9,536 nucleotides of DNA from SZUA-229 sp964531165 (GCA_964531165.1 CAZHEA010000104.1:1-9536), one strand, 5' to 3'; positions 1 through 7,285 are shown, numbered from the stretch's first letter. Made by a program: numbers and translations. The notes: generated by a model from the sequence alone, not told the origin.

Positions 1-12
1 ACAAAGAGTTGA
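1..12 (+). CDS. ihfA: C-terminal end of integration host factor alpha subunit (partial)
   Basis: The first twelve bases read Thr-Lys-Ser-stop in frame 1. From memory, Pseudomonas IhfA ends in Thr-Lys-Ser, and a short MerR-like gene directly follows ihfA in Pseudomonas and relatives. That combination is the only basis for the call, because almost all of the gene lies outside the window. IhfA is one half of the DNA-bending IHF heterodimer. The stop codon lies six bases before the start chosen for the next gene, so the two are probably co-transcribed. Confidence 0.5.
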   Translation, partial: TKS

Positions 13-17
13 GGCAT

Positions 18-374
18 ATGCTGGAAGCCAGCAATAATAACGAATTACCCGTAATACCCAGCAAACGCTATTTCACCATCGGTGAGGTGAGTGAGCTGTG
101 TGGTGTAAAACCCCACGTACTTCGCTATTGGGAGCAGGAATTTACACAGTTAAAGCCGGTAAAGCGTCGCGGAAATCGTCGTTACTACCAGCGTCATGAT
201 GTTATTTTAATTCGTCAAATCCGCAGCCTGTTATATGATCAGGGCTTCACTATTGGTGGTGCGCGTCAGCAATTAACCGGTGAAACCGCAAAAGAAGATA
301 CCTCGCAAAGCAACCAGCTGGTTAAGCAAATCAGAAATGAGCTGGAAGAAATTTTGCAGACCTTGAAAAAGTAA
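18..374 (+). CDS. MerR-family transcriptional regulator, short form
   Basis: A 118-residue protein when started at the ATG at 18. A purine-rich AAAGAG at 3-8 lies nine bases upstream and suits this start better than the in-frame TTG at 9. Residues 18-42 form the MerR helix-turn-helix (YFTIGEVSELCGV followed by HVLRYWE). Residues 47-72 form the wing and second helix (PVKRRGNRRYYQRHDV). The C-terminal third (about 85-118) is a short charged helix suited to dimerisation. There is no long effector-binding domain and no cysteine cluster for metal sensing, so the ligand, if any, is unknown. The same short MerR type is found directly after ihfA in many gammaproteobacteria, usually followed by tRNA-Pro. 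It is probably transcribed with the pheST-ihfA operon. Family assignment is firm; target genes are unknown. Confidence 0.88.
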   Translation: MLEASNNNELPVIPSKRYFTIGEVSELCGVKPHVLRYWEQEFTQLKPVKRRGNRRYYQRHDVILIRQIRSLLYDQGFTIGGARQQLTGETAKEDTSQSNQLVKQIRNELEEILQTLKK

Positions 375-473
375 ATAGCTTCCGCACACTCGGCAGGAAG
401 TTCTGTTAAGCCATATTTAAATCATTGCTTAAAAATAATCTGATTCCTATGTAGAGTATGGGAGCGTTTGCTA

Positions 474-646
474 CCCTCACCCCAGCCCTCTCCCAGAGTG
501 AGAAGGGGATCAAGATGTTCTTTAAAGAATTAAACGAGCATTGTGATATTCACTCTATCAGAGGGTGAGTGTAAGCCTGATGTAATTATAAAATTAAACG
601 AACATCGTGATTTCCCTCTCCCTCTGGGAGAGGGCCAGAGTGAGGG
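474..646. repeat. MITE-like repeat with 21-bp terminal inverted repeats
   Basis: The ends at 474-494 (CCCTCACCCCAGCCCTCTCCC) and 626-646 are inverted copies of each other with 18 of 21 positions matching. Inside, 528-547 and 592-611 are direct copies (AATTAAACGAGCATTGTGAT, 18 of 20 identical) 64 bases apart. The unit therefore looks like a partly duplicated small palindromic element. The motif CCCTCACCCC..CCCTCTCCC is typical of dispersed intergenic repeats in proteobacteria. It carries no reading frame of note. It fills most of the 307-base gap between merR and the convergent helicase gene. Confidence 0.6.
614..634. terminator. Perfect 9-bp hairpin, possible bidirectional transcription stop
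   Basis: CCCTCTCCC (614-622), a three-base loop and GGGAGAGGG (626-634) form a perfect stem. It lies 47 bases beyond the stop codon of the helicase gene on the minus strand and also downstream of the converging merR. There is no run of T on either side, so it is not a classical intrinsic terminator. It may simply be part of the repeat. Confidence 0.3.
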
Positions 647-681
647 AGGAAATAAAATAAACAAGCCAGCTAAAATTTAAC

Positions 682-3600
682 CTAAGGCTGTTGCACCAGC
701 GGCGCAAACAATTCCTGTAAATCATCGGCGGTTAACTTCATATCTTTAGCTGATTTATCTTTATCATAAACCCCGTCCGCCAGCGCTTTTTTGCGTGCCT
801 GCATCGCCATGATTTTTTCTTCTAATGTGTTTTCAATAATTAACTTATATACAAATACCGCTTTGTTCTGGCCAATGCGGTGCGCTCTATCGGTTGCCTG
901 ATTTTCGACGGCCGGGTTCCACCAGGGGTCGTAGTGAATAACCGTATCGGCTTCGGTTAAGTTAAGGCCAACTCCGCCGGCTTTAAGGCTAATTAAAAAA
1001 ACATCAACCTTGCCATTACGAAACCTGTCGATGGCCTGCTCACGCTTTGTGGTTTGGCCGGTGAGCTTGGTGTAACTGATTTTATAATCTTTTAACTGCT
1101 CTTCAATAATGCCCAGCATTTTTGTGAACTGTGAAAAAATTAAAATTTTCCGACCTTCCTCAACCATTTCCGGCAGCATTTCCATGAGCATTTCTAATTT
1201 AGCCGACGACTTCACTTTTTTAGCCTGCGGTAGTGACATGAGTTGCGGATCGCAACAGGTTTGGCGTAGCTTTAATAAAGCATCAAGTATGGTGATATGG
1301 CTGCGTGATAATCCCTTGTCTTTTATCGCATCGCGGACTTTTTTCTGCATCGATAAACGAATACTTTCATAAAGCGCAGCCTGTTTTTTATCGAATGAAA
1401 CCGAACGTATAATTTCAGTTTTATCTGGCAGTTCTTTTACGACTTCGCTTTTACTGCGGCGCAACATAAAAGGTGTGATCCGCTGCACTAAACGCTGGCG
1501 TATTTCATTTTTAGCATGTTTTTCAATAGGGTTGCGAAACAGTTGGGTAAAGGTTTTACTATTGCCTAAAAAACCGGGCATTAAAAAATCGAACAATGCC
1601 CATAGCTCACCCAGGTGGTTTTCCATCGGTGTGCCAGTAATGCATAAGCGATGCTCGGCATTAATTTCACGCACCAGTTTCGCGGCTTTCGCATTTGGAT
1701 TTTTTATTACCTGAGCTTCATCGAGAATTAAGTAATAATAATTGTGTGCCAGTAAGGTTTCCTGGTCGCGCACAATTAGTGGAAAAGTAGTCAACACTAA
1801 ATCATAATTATTGATGTCTTCAAAATATTTTTTACGATCAGCGCCCTGTAAAATCAATACACTGAGTTTAGGTGTAAACCGCTCAGCTTCGCGACGCCAG
1901 TTACTCATTAAGCTGGTAGGGGCTACAATTAAACAGGGTTTGTTTAAACGTTTTGCCTGTTTTTCTTTTAATAGATGGGCAAGGGTCTGTACTGTTTTAC
2001 CTAAACCCATGTCATCTGCAAGAATGCCATTGAACTGATAGCTGCGTAAAAACTGTAGCCAGTTTAAGCCCTGTTGCTGGTAGTCCCGTAACTCGGTTTT
2101 TAAACCGCGTGGTGGTGCAACATTTTTAATGCCCTTAAAATTTTTAAGTTTACGTCCGAGCGAGCGCATGGCTTTTCCACCATGCCAGGTGGCTTCATTA
2201 TTGTCTTCGAGCTCAGCGAGGCGCACCGCATCGAAACGGCTTAATTGTATGCTGCCTTTTTCGTGATTAAAGTGTTCAGCAGAAAGCGCCTGGTGGTCAT
2301 ACAACTCATATAAAATTTCGCAAATAGGCTGGATGCGCTCAGCGGGTATTTTTATGTATTGACCTTCGCCCATATAAGCGGGCAGTGGCAGGGTGAGATT
2401 TTTGGGTAAATCGCTGGGGTCGTAATGTTTAAGCACATTGGCAACCAGGGGCAGCAAAGGTACTTTTTTACCGTTAACATCTAAATCAAAACGTAGCTCA
2501 AACCAGTCGTTATTGCCTTTTACGGCATCGTCATCGCCATTTTCACCAATCGTGGCTTCCAGTTCATCTTTCCAGCTTTTTACCTGATGAAACTGTAATT
2601 TAAAACTTGGATCAAAGCTGATTTCCCAGCCTTCCTTTTTTAATGCTGGAATCGTGTCTTCAATAAAAATGCGCCAGCATTCCAGTGATTGCATCGGCGT
2701 TAAATCTGTCGGGCTAACAAAGCCAAAGTCGCCGCGTTCTGAATCGACCGGAAGTTCCGCGGAATGATCTTCAAGATTGAGTACTACACTCTGGAAACCT
2801 TCTTCAAAGATACGCTCCATATAGTGTTCTTCTAAATCAATATCACGGTGCACGCTGATGATGCGATCATCCTCAAGCGTGTTTAATATGGGTAACACCG
2901 GCATTACTGAAATTTCAGTTTCAGCATAGGCAAAACGTAAGCGCATAATGTGCGTGAGTGTTTCAGTTGAATGATCAATGAATAATTCCAGGCGGGGCTT
3001 TGGCTGCTCGTTTTCGATGGTTACGGTTTCAATTTCAATAGGCGGAGGAATGCATATGTTAGGTAATTGGGTAATAAGGTGCTGGCTAAAAACGGCGCAG
3101 TTATCCGCATGCACCGTCGGCACGTTTAATAATAAATCCCATTGTTGAGCATTAAAATCTGCATTGACCAATGAGCCAATTTCATTGTTATCGATATCAA
3201 AATATAAAGCCGGAACCGTATTCAGAACCAGGGCCGCAGGCTCAACATTAATATTCAGTCGGCAGTCACCATTTTTTTCTTTATGCCAGTGCAGGTTAAG
3301 CGGGCGTGATGCACCGCGTTGTATAAAAGGCTGGTCAGAGCTTTTATACATGCCACGGCCGCTGTTGAGTATTTTTATTAAGGTTAAAAATCCTAACTCG
3401 CCCTTGATCACATAATTTTGGGTGCCGGCCCACATGCTGTTATTTTGAGCTTCTAATAATTTCGCAATATCTATGTCACTTTCTTGAACATAACTGGCGC
3501 GGGAGTACTGGTTAACAATGCGATAAAGATCAGTGCGTCTACTTTTTCCCAGTCCGCCTTTTTTTAAGTGCCGGCAGACCGCTAAACTAACGGCAAGCTC

Positions 3601-4035
3601 ATTGGGTTTGTCTGACGGTTTTAATAAATAAAAAATAGATTCAGTCGCCAAAGGACTGATGTTGTTATTGGGTGTGCTGGCATCAATAAAGCCATTTAAC
3701 CAGGACAGGCTGGCATCAACATTCGCATGCCCCTGTTTAACATTGGACGCATACTCAAGGCAAACTGCAACCACATGTTTGCAGTTATGTTGCACCGGGC
3801 AGCTGCACTGGCCATTTATAATCACCGTGTCAGCTACGGACTTTTCAATGTCGACCTCTAAATGATAGGGTATGGCACTATTTCCCTGAACACGCGCCAT
3901 AAGCACAATCATATCCACATCAACCTGTTCGACATCCAGGCTCTTTACCAGACCTTGCTCAAAGTAGCGCAAGCCACGGCGAAAACTATTGGTATCGGTT
4001 TCATTTCGGATATTGGTGTGAGAGAGGTTAAACAT
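682..4035 (-). CDS. SNF2/SWI2-family DNA helicase-like ATPase with N-terminal SWIM zinc finger
   Basis: An 1117-residue protein, a normal length for bacterial SNF2 proteins with an N-terminal extension. A SWIM zinc finger lies at residues 77-87 (C77-x-C79-x5-C85-x-H87). Residues 100-640 match no motif I recognise. The ATPase core is complete: Walker A DDMGLGKT (674-681), DEAQ (772-775), motif III CITGTP (798-803), motif IV KILIFSQF (963-970), motif V SLKAGGVGLNL (1016-1026) and motif VI QATDRAHRIGQ (1046-1056) with both arginines. Such enzymes translocate on double-stranded DNA and remodel protein-DNA complexes; the SWIM finger probably contributes DNA or protein contact. The bacterial role is uncertain; RapA-like RNA polymerase recycling is one possibility, but this is not RapA itself. 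The gene is monocistronic and convergent with merR. Its ATG at 4033-4035 has only a weak ribosome site (AGG). No frameshift or lost catalytic residue is seen. Confidence 0.95.
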   Translation of the reverse strand: MFNLSHTNIRNETDTNSFRRGLRYFEQGLVKSLDVEQVDVDMIVLMARVQGNSAIPYHLEVDIEKSVADTVIINGQCSCPVQHNCKHVVAVCLEYASNVKQGHANVDASLSWLNGFIDASTPNNNISPLATESIFYLLKPSDKPNELAVSLAVCRHLKKGGLGKSRRTDLYRIVNQYSRASYVQESDIDIAKLLEAQNNSMWAGTQNYVIKGELGFLTLIKILNSGRGMYKSSDQPFIQRGASRPLNLHWHKEKNGDCRLNINVEPAALVLNTVPALYFDIDNNEIGSLVNADFNAQQWDLLLNVPTVHADNCAVFSQHLITQLPNICIPPPIEIETVTIENEQPKPRLELFIDHSTETLTHIMRLRFAYAETEISVMPVLPILNTLEDDRIISVHRDIDLEEHYMERIFEEGFQSVVLNLEDHSAELPVDSERGDFGFVSPTDLTPMQSLECWRIFIEDTIPALKKEGWEISFDPSFKLQFHQVKSWKDELEATIGENGDDDAVKGNNDWFELRFDLDVNGKKVPLLPLVANVLKHYDPSDLPKNLTLPLPAYMGEGQYIKIPAERIQPICEILYELYDHQALSAEHFNHEKGSIQLSRFDAVRLAELEDNNEATWHGGKAMRSLGRKLKNFKGIKNVAPPRGLKTELRDYQQQGLNWLQFLRSYQFNGILADDMGLGKTVQTLAHLLKEKQAKRLNKPCLIVAPTSLMSNWRREAERFTPKLSVLILQGADRKKYFEDINNYDLVLTTFPLIVRDQETLLAHNYYYLILDEAQVIKNPNAKAAKLVREINAEHRLCITGTPMENHLGELWALFDFLMPGFLGNSKTFTQLFRNPIEKHAKNEIRQRLVQRITPFMLRRSKSEVVKELPDKTEIIRSVSFDKKQAALYESIRLSMQKKVRDAIKDKGLSRSHITILDALLKLRQTCCDPQLMSLPQAKKVKSSAKLEMLMEMLPEMVEEGRKILIFSQFTKMLGIIEEQLKDYKISYTKLTGQTTKREQAIDRFRNGKVDVFLISLKAGGVGLNLTEADTVIHYDPWWNPAVENQATDRAHRIGQNKAVFVYKLIIENTLEEKIMAMQARKKALADGVYDKDKSAKDMKLTADDLQELFAPLVQQP

Positions 4036-4066
4036 GCCTGAGAGTCATTAAGTATAAATTGGCACG

Positions 4067-4095
4067 AGTATACCGGTTGAGAGGTCTGAGATTAA
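4067..4095 (-). promoter_or_regulatory. Candidate sigma-70 promoter for the SNF2 gene
   Basis: Read on the minus strand, TTAATC (4090-4095) is followed after 17 bases by TATACT (4067-4072), about 32 bases before the start codon. The -10 box matches consensus at five of six positions; the -35 box is weak. A second TATACT at 4051-4056 has no -35 partner. Prediction by eye only. Confidence 0.35.
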
Positions 4096-4166
4096 ATTGT
4101 TTTACTGATATTTGGTGCTAAATTGGCAATGATGGGGAGCTAATCGTTTGATAACTAAGAAAATAC

Positions 4167-4195
4167 TTTATCCGGAACCCCAGTCAGTGTAGAAT
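4167..4195 (+). promoter_or_regulatory. Candidate promoter of tRNA-Pro
   Basis: TAGAAT at 4190-4195 is a fair -10 box, with a weak TTTATC 17 bases upstream at 4167-4172. A C-rich stretch (CTCCGCC) follows the -10 box, like the GC-rich discriminators of stringently controlled stable-RNA promoters. The start would fall just before the mature tRNA at 4208, leaving a very short 5' leader. Because the tRNA is cut off from merR by a gene on the other strand, it needs its own promoter. This site is a guess by position and match. Confidence 0.4.
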
Positions 4196-4207
4196 TCTCC
4201 GCCTATT

Positions 4208-4284
4208 CGGGGCGTAGCGCAGTTTGGTAGCGCACCACACTGGGGGTGTGGTGGTCACAGGTTCAAATCCTGTCGTCCCGACCA
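4208..4284 (+). tRNA. tRNA-Pro, anticodon GGG
   Basis: A 77-nt cloverleaf with an encoded CCA end (4282-4284). The acceptor stem CGGGGCG (4208-4214) pairs with CGTCCCG (4274-4280) through one G-T wobble. The D stem is GCGC/GCGC. The anticodon stem CCACA/TGTGG (4235-4239 with 4247-4251) encloses a seven-base loop with anticodon GGG at 4242-4244. The T arm is ACAGG-TTCAAAT-CCTGT. It reads CCC and CCU proline codons. In Pseudomonas a proline tRNA lies directly after the merR gene that follows ihfA; here the helicase gene separates them. tRNA genes are common integration sites, and the DNA to the right looks accessory, but no second copy of the tRNA 3' end is seen in this window. Confidence 0.97.
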
Positions 4285-4560
4285 ATTAAAAATACATATA
4301 AAGTAATAAGTTACAATCTTATTCAAAATCGCATATTCTCCAAGCACCCCCCAAGCAAAATAATTCACCTCTATATTTAGCCCTGTTTCACTACTTTTAC
4401 CTATTATACATAGCCTCAAATGGGCTTCTTGCTCTCGCCGTGTTTTTACGTCTTTTGGGGGCAAATGTACCAGTTTGGGTGCAAAATGCCTGAGAATGGC
4501 GATATGGCGGCTCGAATCTAGATTAGTATCTACTTATGAATATGGCCGGTTTAAATAAAT
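4285..4560. other. Gene-free AT-rich stretch downstream of tRNA-Pro, with a short direct repeat pair
   Basis: No convincing gene. A minus-strand frame runs through here into the reverse of the tRNA (ending ..GRQDLNL), which is a well-known artefact of translating tRNA genes backwards. The one notable structure is a pair of direct repeats, TTTGGGGGCAAATG (4454-4467) and TTTGGGTGCAAAATG (4474-4488), 20 bases apart. Short repeats of this kind just inside a tRNA gene could be remains of integrase arm sites, but no integrase gene supports that. No intrinsic terminator for the tRNA is recognisable. Confidence 0.4.
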
Positions 4561-4612
4561 GGGGTCAGAGCACAATTGTTTCTAATATTAGAATTAACTG
4601 TGCTCTGATCCC
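4561..4612. repeat. 52-nt palindromic element, copy R1
   Basis: A 26-bp inverted repeat with no loop sequence: GGGGTCAGAGCACA at the left end mirrors TGTGCTCTGATCCC at the right, and the centre is the perfect palindrome TCTAATATTAGA. By hand, 22 Watson-Crick pairs, two G-T pairs and two mismatches. It is one of three copies (others at 5654 and 7339). It ends 39 bases before the start of the next gene, so it could affect that gene's 5' region if transcribed from upstream. Confidence 0.88.
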
Positions 4613-4651
4613 AATGACGTTGATAAAACTAAAAATGAGTAAGGAAACAGA

Positions 4652-5521
4652 ATGAAAAATATCGCTTATATACTGTCAATATTCGTAATATTGGCGGTGG
4701 TATCGGTAATGACTTATAGTCACGTCAATGATCTGTATAAAACCAATGTCTTCAATGATGAAAAACAAATTTATACTGCTGCAGTAGAGGCTAATGACGC
4801 TGAGAAAATTAATCAGTTTATGCGCGATTATCCCGGTTCACAATGGAGTCGTGAGGCGGTATATTACAGGGATAAAATAATCATCAGTGATGCGAGAGAG
4901 TCAAATGATATACCGGCAATAACTCTTTTTTTAAAAAACAATCCTCATAGTTCATGGTATCGATATGGTATTTATTATCGTGATCAGATGGCTTATGCTC
5001 AGGCGAAAAATATTAATACCATTGCATCCTATACGTCTTTTTTAGAAAACCACACCGGTAGCGACTGGCAAGTACATGCTGAAAATTCTGTAAAGCGTTT
5101 AAATAAAGGCTTGATAAAAAGTAAGTCTAAAAAAACAATTAATAAAAAGATAGCTAAAGTTAATGTTAGCTCTTCTGATGATGTGCAGATGGTTCCTGTG
5201 CCTGTTCCTGAATTAAGTGTCAAAGCTGAGCCACAATCAAAATTAACAACGTCAGAGAGATTAAATAAAGCTGTCGCCATATATGATTCAATAAGAGAAG
5301 ATAAGGAAAGGCAGGCTAAAATAAAAGCTAAAAAAGTAGAAAAAATAAAATCTAAAAAACGTGCTTGCAATAGATTAAAAGATCAAATTTCTCGATACGA
5401 TGAACATGTATCCTGGTATGACCTTGATGGTAATGGAGATCGCCGATATTTAAATAATCAGGAAGTGGAAAGCAAAAAACAAAAATATATAGAAAAGTAT
5501 CAGCGTAAATGCGTGAAATAA
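4652..5521 (+). CDS. Membrane-anchored protein with three 37-residue repeats (hypothetical)
   Basis: A 289-residue protein preceded by a good ribosome site (AAGGAAA at 4641-4647). Residues 4-22 form one hydrophobic segment, probably an uncleaved signal anchor, so the rest should face the periplasm. Residues 39-149 contain three tandem 37-residue repeats (39-75, 76-112, 113-149), each with an alanine-rich helix, a phenylalanine, a P/T-[GH]-S-x-W turn and, in the first two, YYRD. They look like short helical TPR/Sel1-like units. A proline-valine linker (about 181-190) leads to a lysine-rich coiled region (205-237). The tail, bounded by C239 and C287, holds YDLDGNGDRRYL, which resembles a C-terminal segment I recall from some DUF4124-type envelope proteins. 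A disulfide between C239 and C287 is plausible. The gene stands alone between R1 and R2. Function unknown; a role in cell-envelope scaffolding is only an inference. Confidence 0.85.
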   Translation: MKNIAYILSIFVILAVVSVMTYSHVNDLYKTNVFNDEKQIYTAAVEANDAEKINQFMRDYPGSQWSREAVYYRDKIIISDARESNDIPAITLFLKNNPHSSWYRYGIYYRDQMAYAQAKNINTIASYTSFLENHTGSDWQVHAENSVKRLNKGLIKSKSKKTINKKIAKVNVSSSDDVQMVPVPVPELSVKAEPQSKLTTSERLNKAVAIYDSIREDKERQAKIKAKKVEKIKSKKRACNRLKDQISRYDEHVSWYDLDGNGDRRYLNNQEVESKKQKYIEKYQRKCVK

Positions 5522-5556
5522 CTGTACTGGCTGAGTTTAACAGGGCAGGAGCTTCA

Positions 5557-5636
5557 TTCGTCATGCCAGCATGCTTCATACTTTAAAGCGGGTAAAGCAT
5601 CTAGGCCCTGGCATATATCTTCCTGCGGGTGACGGA
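5557..5636. repeat. Degenerate small palindromic repeat (MITE-like)
   Basis: Outer arms TTCGTCA (5557-5563) and TGACGGA (5630-5636) are inverted copies with six of seven positions matching. Inner arms ATGCCAG (5563-5569) and CTGGCAT (5608-5614) pair perfectly. The wording CGTCATGCCAGCATGC..GCATCTAGG resembles a class of dispersed intergenic repeats in proteobacteria that start with CGTCAT. Only one copy is in the window, so the family assignment is from memory. Confidence 0.35.
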
Positions 5637-5653
5637 ACAAATGGCGAACAAAT

Positions 5654-5705
5654 GAGGTCAGGGCATAATTATTTCTAATATTAGAGTTAATTGTGCCCTG
5701 ACTTC
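5654..5705. repeat. 52-nt palindromic element, copy R2
   Basis: Same length and centre as R1, with 25 of 26 positions able to pair (three of them wobble). Compared with R1 it has changed on both sides of the stem at pair 2 (G-C to A-T) and pair 9 (A-T to G-C), and one-sided changes at pairs 4, 15 and 18 improve pairing. It lies 132 bases after the end of the 289-residue gene, in an intergenic region, and could end transcription through that region. Confidence 0.85.
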
Positions 5706-6103
5706 AGTTTTTTATTACTTAGCCTCACGTATGTTCTGATGAAAACATCACAGTCCATATGAAAGCTGGGTGGGTCGACGCACAAAAGAATTTAATAGAC
5801 TAATATTCTCTGGATATATTAATGGTAATAATTTGATTAACAGAAAACCTTATACAGCAGTTAAACGAATATCTAAAGCAACTGTATGGGGTAAAGTGAA
5901 TATTCTTAGTGCTGTTGAAATGGGTATATGTATAAGCAGAAATAAATCAAGTTTATTTAGATAGCATTGGATCAGCTTTAAATTATGGAATTAACGAGCT
6001 GGCTAATGTTTTATACAGGTTTGATAATCAAAATAATTAATCATCTCAGGATCTGTGACTACATACTTAGTGAAACATTAACTAATACTTAAGTAATAAT
6101 AAA
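5706..6103. other. Gene-free AT-rich stretch with degenerate short reading frames
   Basis: A 64-codon frame starts at a GTG (5770) and ends at 5964 without a recognisable ribosome site. In another frame, 5936-6040 encodes 34 protein-like residues (..GSALNYGINELANVL..) after a stop and without a start. An ATG at 5759 gives only 14 codons. Together these may be the worn remains of one gene with frameshifts, but I do not recognise it. The last part should contain the promoter of the gene at 6104; no clear -35/-10 pair stands out in the AT-rich sequence. Confidence 0.3.
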
Positions 6104-7285
6104 ATGAAAATAATAAATAGAACTATCACCCGTAAAAAAAGATCACCTAATAATGATATTGACGATCTGGTAGAAAGATATAAAGAGACTGCTCTTACAG
6201 TTCGTAGATCAATGATGTTAATAATAACATTTACTGTTTTTTGTCTTGCCGTTTTGCTGGTTTCTGATGAATATCTAATTCCTGAACTTGGGAAAACTAT
6301 AAAAACAACATTATTTAGCCTGCCCTTATCGGTTAAAGCTTTTGTTTTTATAGGGCCTGCTATTTTAATGGTTACTACATTTTATTTTAATACATTTCTT
6401 AAAGAACTTAAGAGCAGCGAAATGAATGGAGTTCCTGAGCATAAAAAACTTCCACTCTTATTAACGTTTAACACTAAGCGCTCAAGGTTTTTATCTATAT
6501 ATCTAAGCTCGTTTAATGTACCAATTATAATGCTTGCTTATAGTATTAAAATTAACCCCCATCCAGATGCGATATATTTTTATCTATTCACTCTAATTGT
6601 TATAACGGTAATTTTTATTAAATCACTGCCCATTGATCTAAAATTCAAATATATATTTATGATATTAATTTTACCGTTATCAGTAGTATATCTTAAATAT
6701 ATCGAATATTTTGATTTGCCTAATCGTGGTTACCAGCTTAATCACCTGGTTATAAATAATAAATTCGATATGTCTCATCGTAATTTTAATAAGGCATCAT
6801 TAAAATACGCGAAATTAGAGAATTTAAAACTTAACTATTCTAATTTTGCTTATGCAAATATGACTAATGTCAATCTGACTGGAGCCGAACTGTTTAGAGC
6901 CGATCTGTCTGGAGCTAATCTTTCTAGAGCGGATCTGTCTGGAGCTAATCTGTCTGGAGCAAAACTGACTGATGCCGATCTGATTGAAGCCAATCTGATT
7001 GGTGCCAGTCTGTCTAAAGCCAATCTGTCTAAAGCCAATCTGGCTGGAGCTGATCTGGCAGGAGCTAATCTGTCTAAAGCCAATCTGTATAAAGCCAGTC
7101 TGGCTAGAGCCGATCTGGCAGGAGCTAATCTGTCTAAAGCCAATCTGTATAAAGCCAGTCTGTATAAAGCCAACCTGACTGGAGCTAATCTAACACACTC
7201 AAATATAACATGTGAACAAATTTCTAAAGCTAAAAAAATAGATTCTAAAAATAAATCACGGATATGTAAAAATAAAAGTCAATAA
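6104..7285 (+). CDS. Multi-spanning membrane protein with C-terminal pentapeptide-repeat domain
   Basis: A 393-residue protein. A basic N-terminus (RTITRKKR) precedes about five hydrophobic segments: 37-57, 78-98, 130-148, 157-173 and 183-199. From residue 226 to 370 there are about 29 pentapeptides in register. The first few are irregular (RNFNK, ASLKY, AKLEN), then the pattern A-[DN]-L-[SAT]-[GKR] becomes very regular. Pentapeptide tracts fold as a right-handed quadrilateral beta-helix; this one would make about seven coils. A basic tail with two cysteines (C370, C388) follows. The tail is expected on one face of the inner membrane. Pentapeptide proteins include gyrase-protecting Qnr/MfpA, but this membrane form is a different architecture and its function is unknown. 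No good ribosome site precedes the ATG. The gene is flanked by R2 and R3. Confidence 0.88.
   Translation: MKIINRTITRKKRSPNNDIDDLVERYKETALTVRRSMMLIITFTVFCLAVLLVSDEYLIPELGKTIKTTLFSLPLSVKAFVFIGPAILMVTTFYFNTFLKELKSSEMNGVPEHKKLPLLLTFNTKRSRFLSIYLSSFNVPIIMLAYSIKINPHPDAIYFYLFTLIVITVIFIKSLPIDLKFKYIFMILILPLSVVYLKYIEYFDLPNRGYQLNHLVINNKFDMSHRNFNKASLKYAKLENLKLNYSNFAYANMTNVNLTGAELFRADLSGANLSRADLSGANLSGAKLTDADLIEANLIGASLSKANLSKANLAGADLAGANLSKANLYKASLARADLAGANLSKANLYKASLYKANLTGANLTHSNITCEQISKAKKIDSKNKSRICKNKSQ
6877..7191 (+). repeat. 15-nt tandem repeat coding for pentapeptides, with a 60-nt internal duplication
   Basis: The DNA is as repetitive as the protein: units such as GCCAATCTGTCTAAA recur every 15 bases with nearly constant codons, in particular CTG for the central leucine. 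A 51-base block at 7052-7102 is repeated without change at 7112-7162, an offset of 60 bases or four pentapeptides. Exact identity at silent positions points to recent slippage or unequal exchange rather than old conserved repeats. Confidence 0.85.

Noticed and set aside
379..400. Terminator after merR from CTTCC..GGAAG
   Set aside because: Only a five-base stem with a twelve-base loop and no T run; too weak to call.
4255..4464. A 69-codon minus-strand frame ending in ..SGRQDLNL
   Set aside because: Its end is the tRNA-Pro read backwards, a standard annotation artefact; it starts at a TTG without a ribosome site.
5029..5370. A 113-codon minus-strand frame with hydrophobic stretches
   Set aside because: It lies entirely inside the 289-residue gene, which has a good ribosome site and repeat structure; the apparent hydrophobicity comes from reading lysine-rich codons in reverse.
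5770..5964. A 64-codon plus-strand frame as a small gene
   Set aside because: GTG start without a ribosome site, no recognisable motif, and competing fragments in other frames suggest decayed or non-coding DNA.
6850..7173. A 107-codon minus-strand frame made of repeats such as LALYRLALDRLAP
   Set aside because: It is the complement of the pentapeptide-coding tandem repeat, whose 15-base period keeps other frames open as well.
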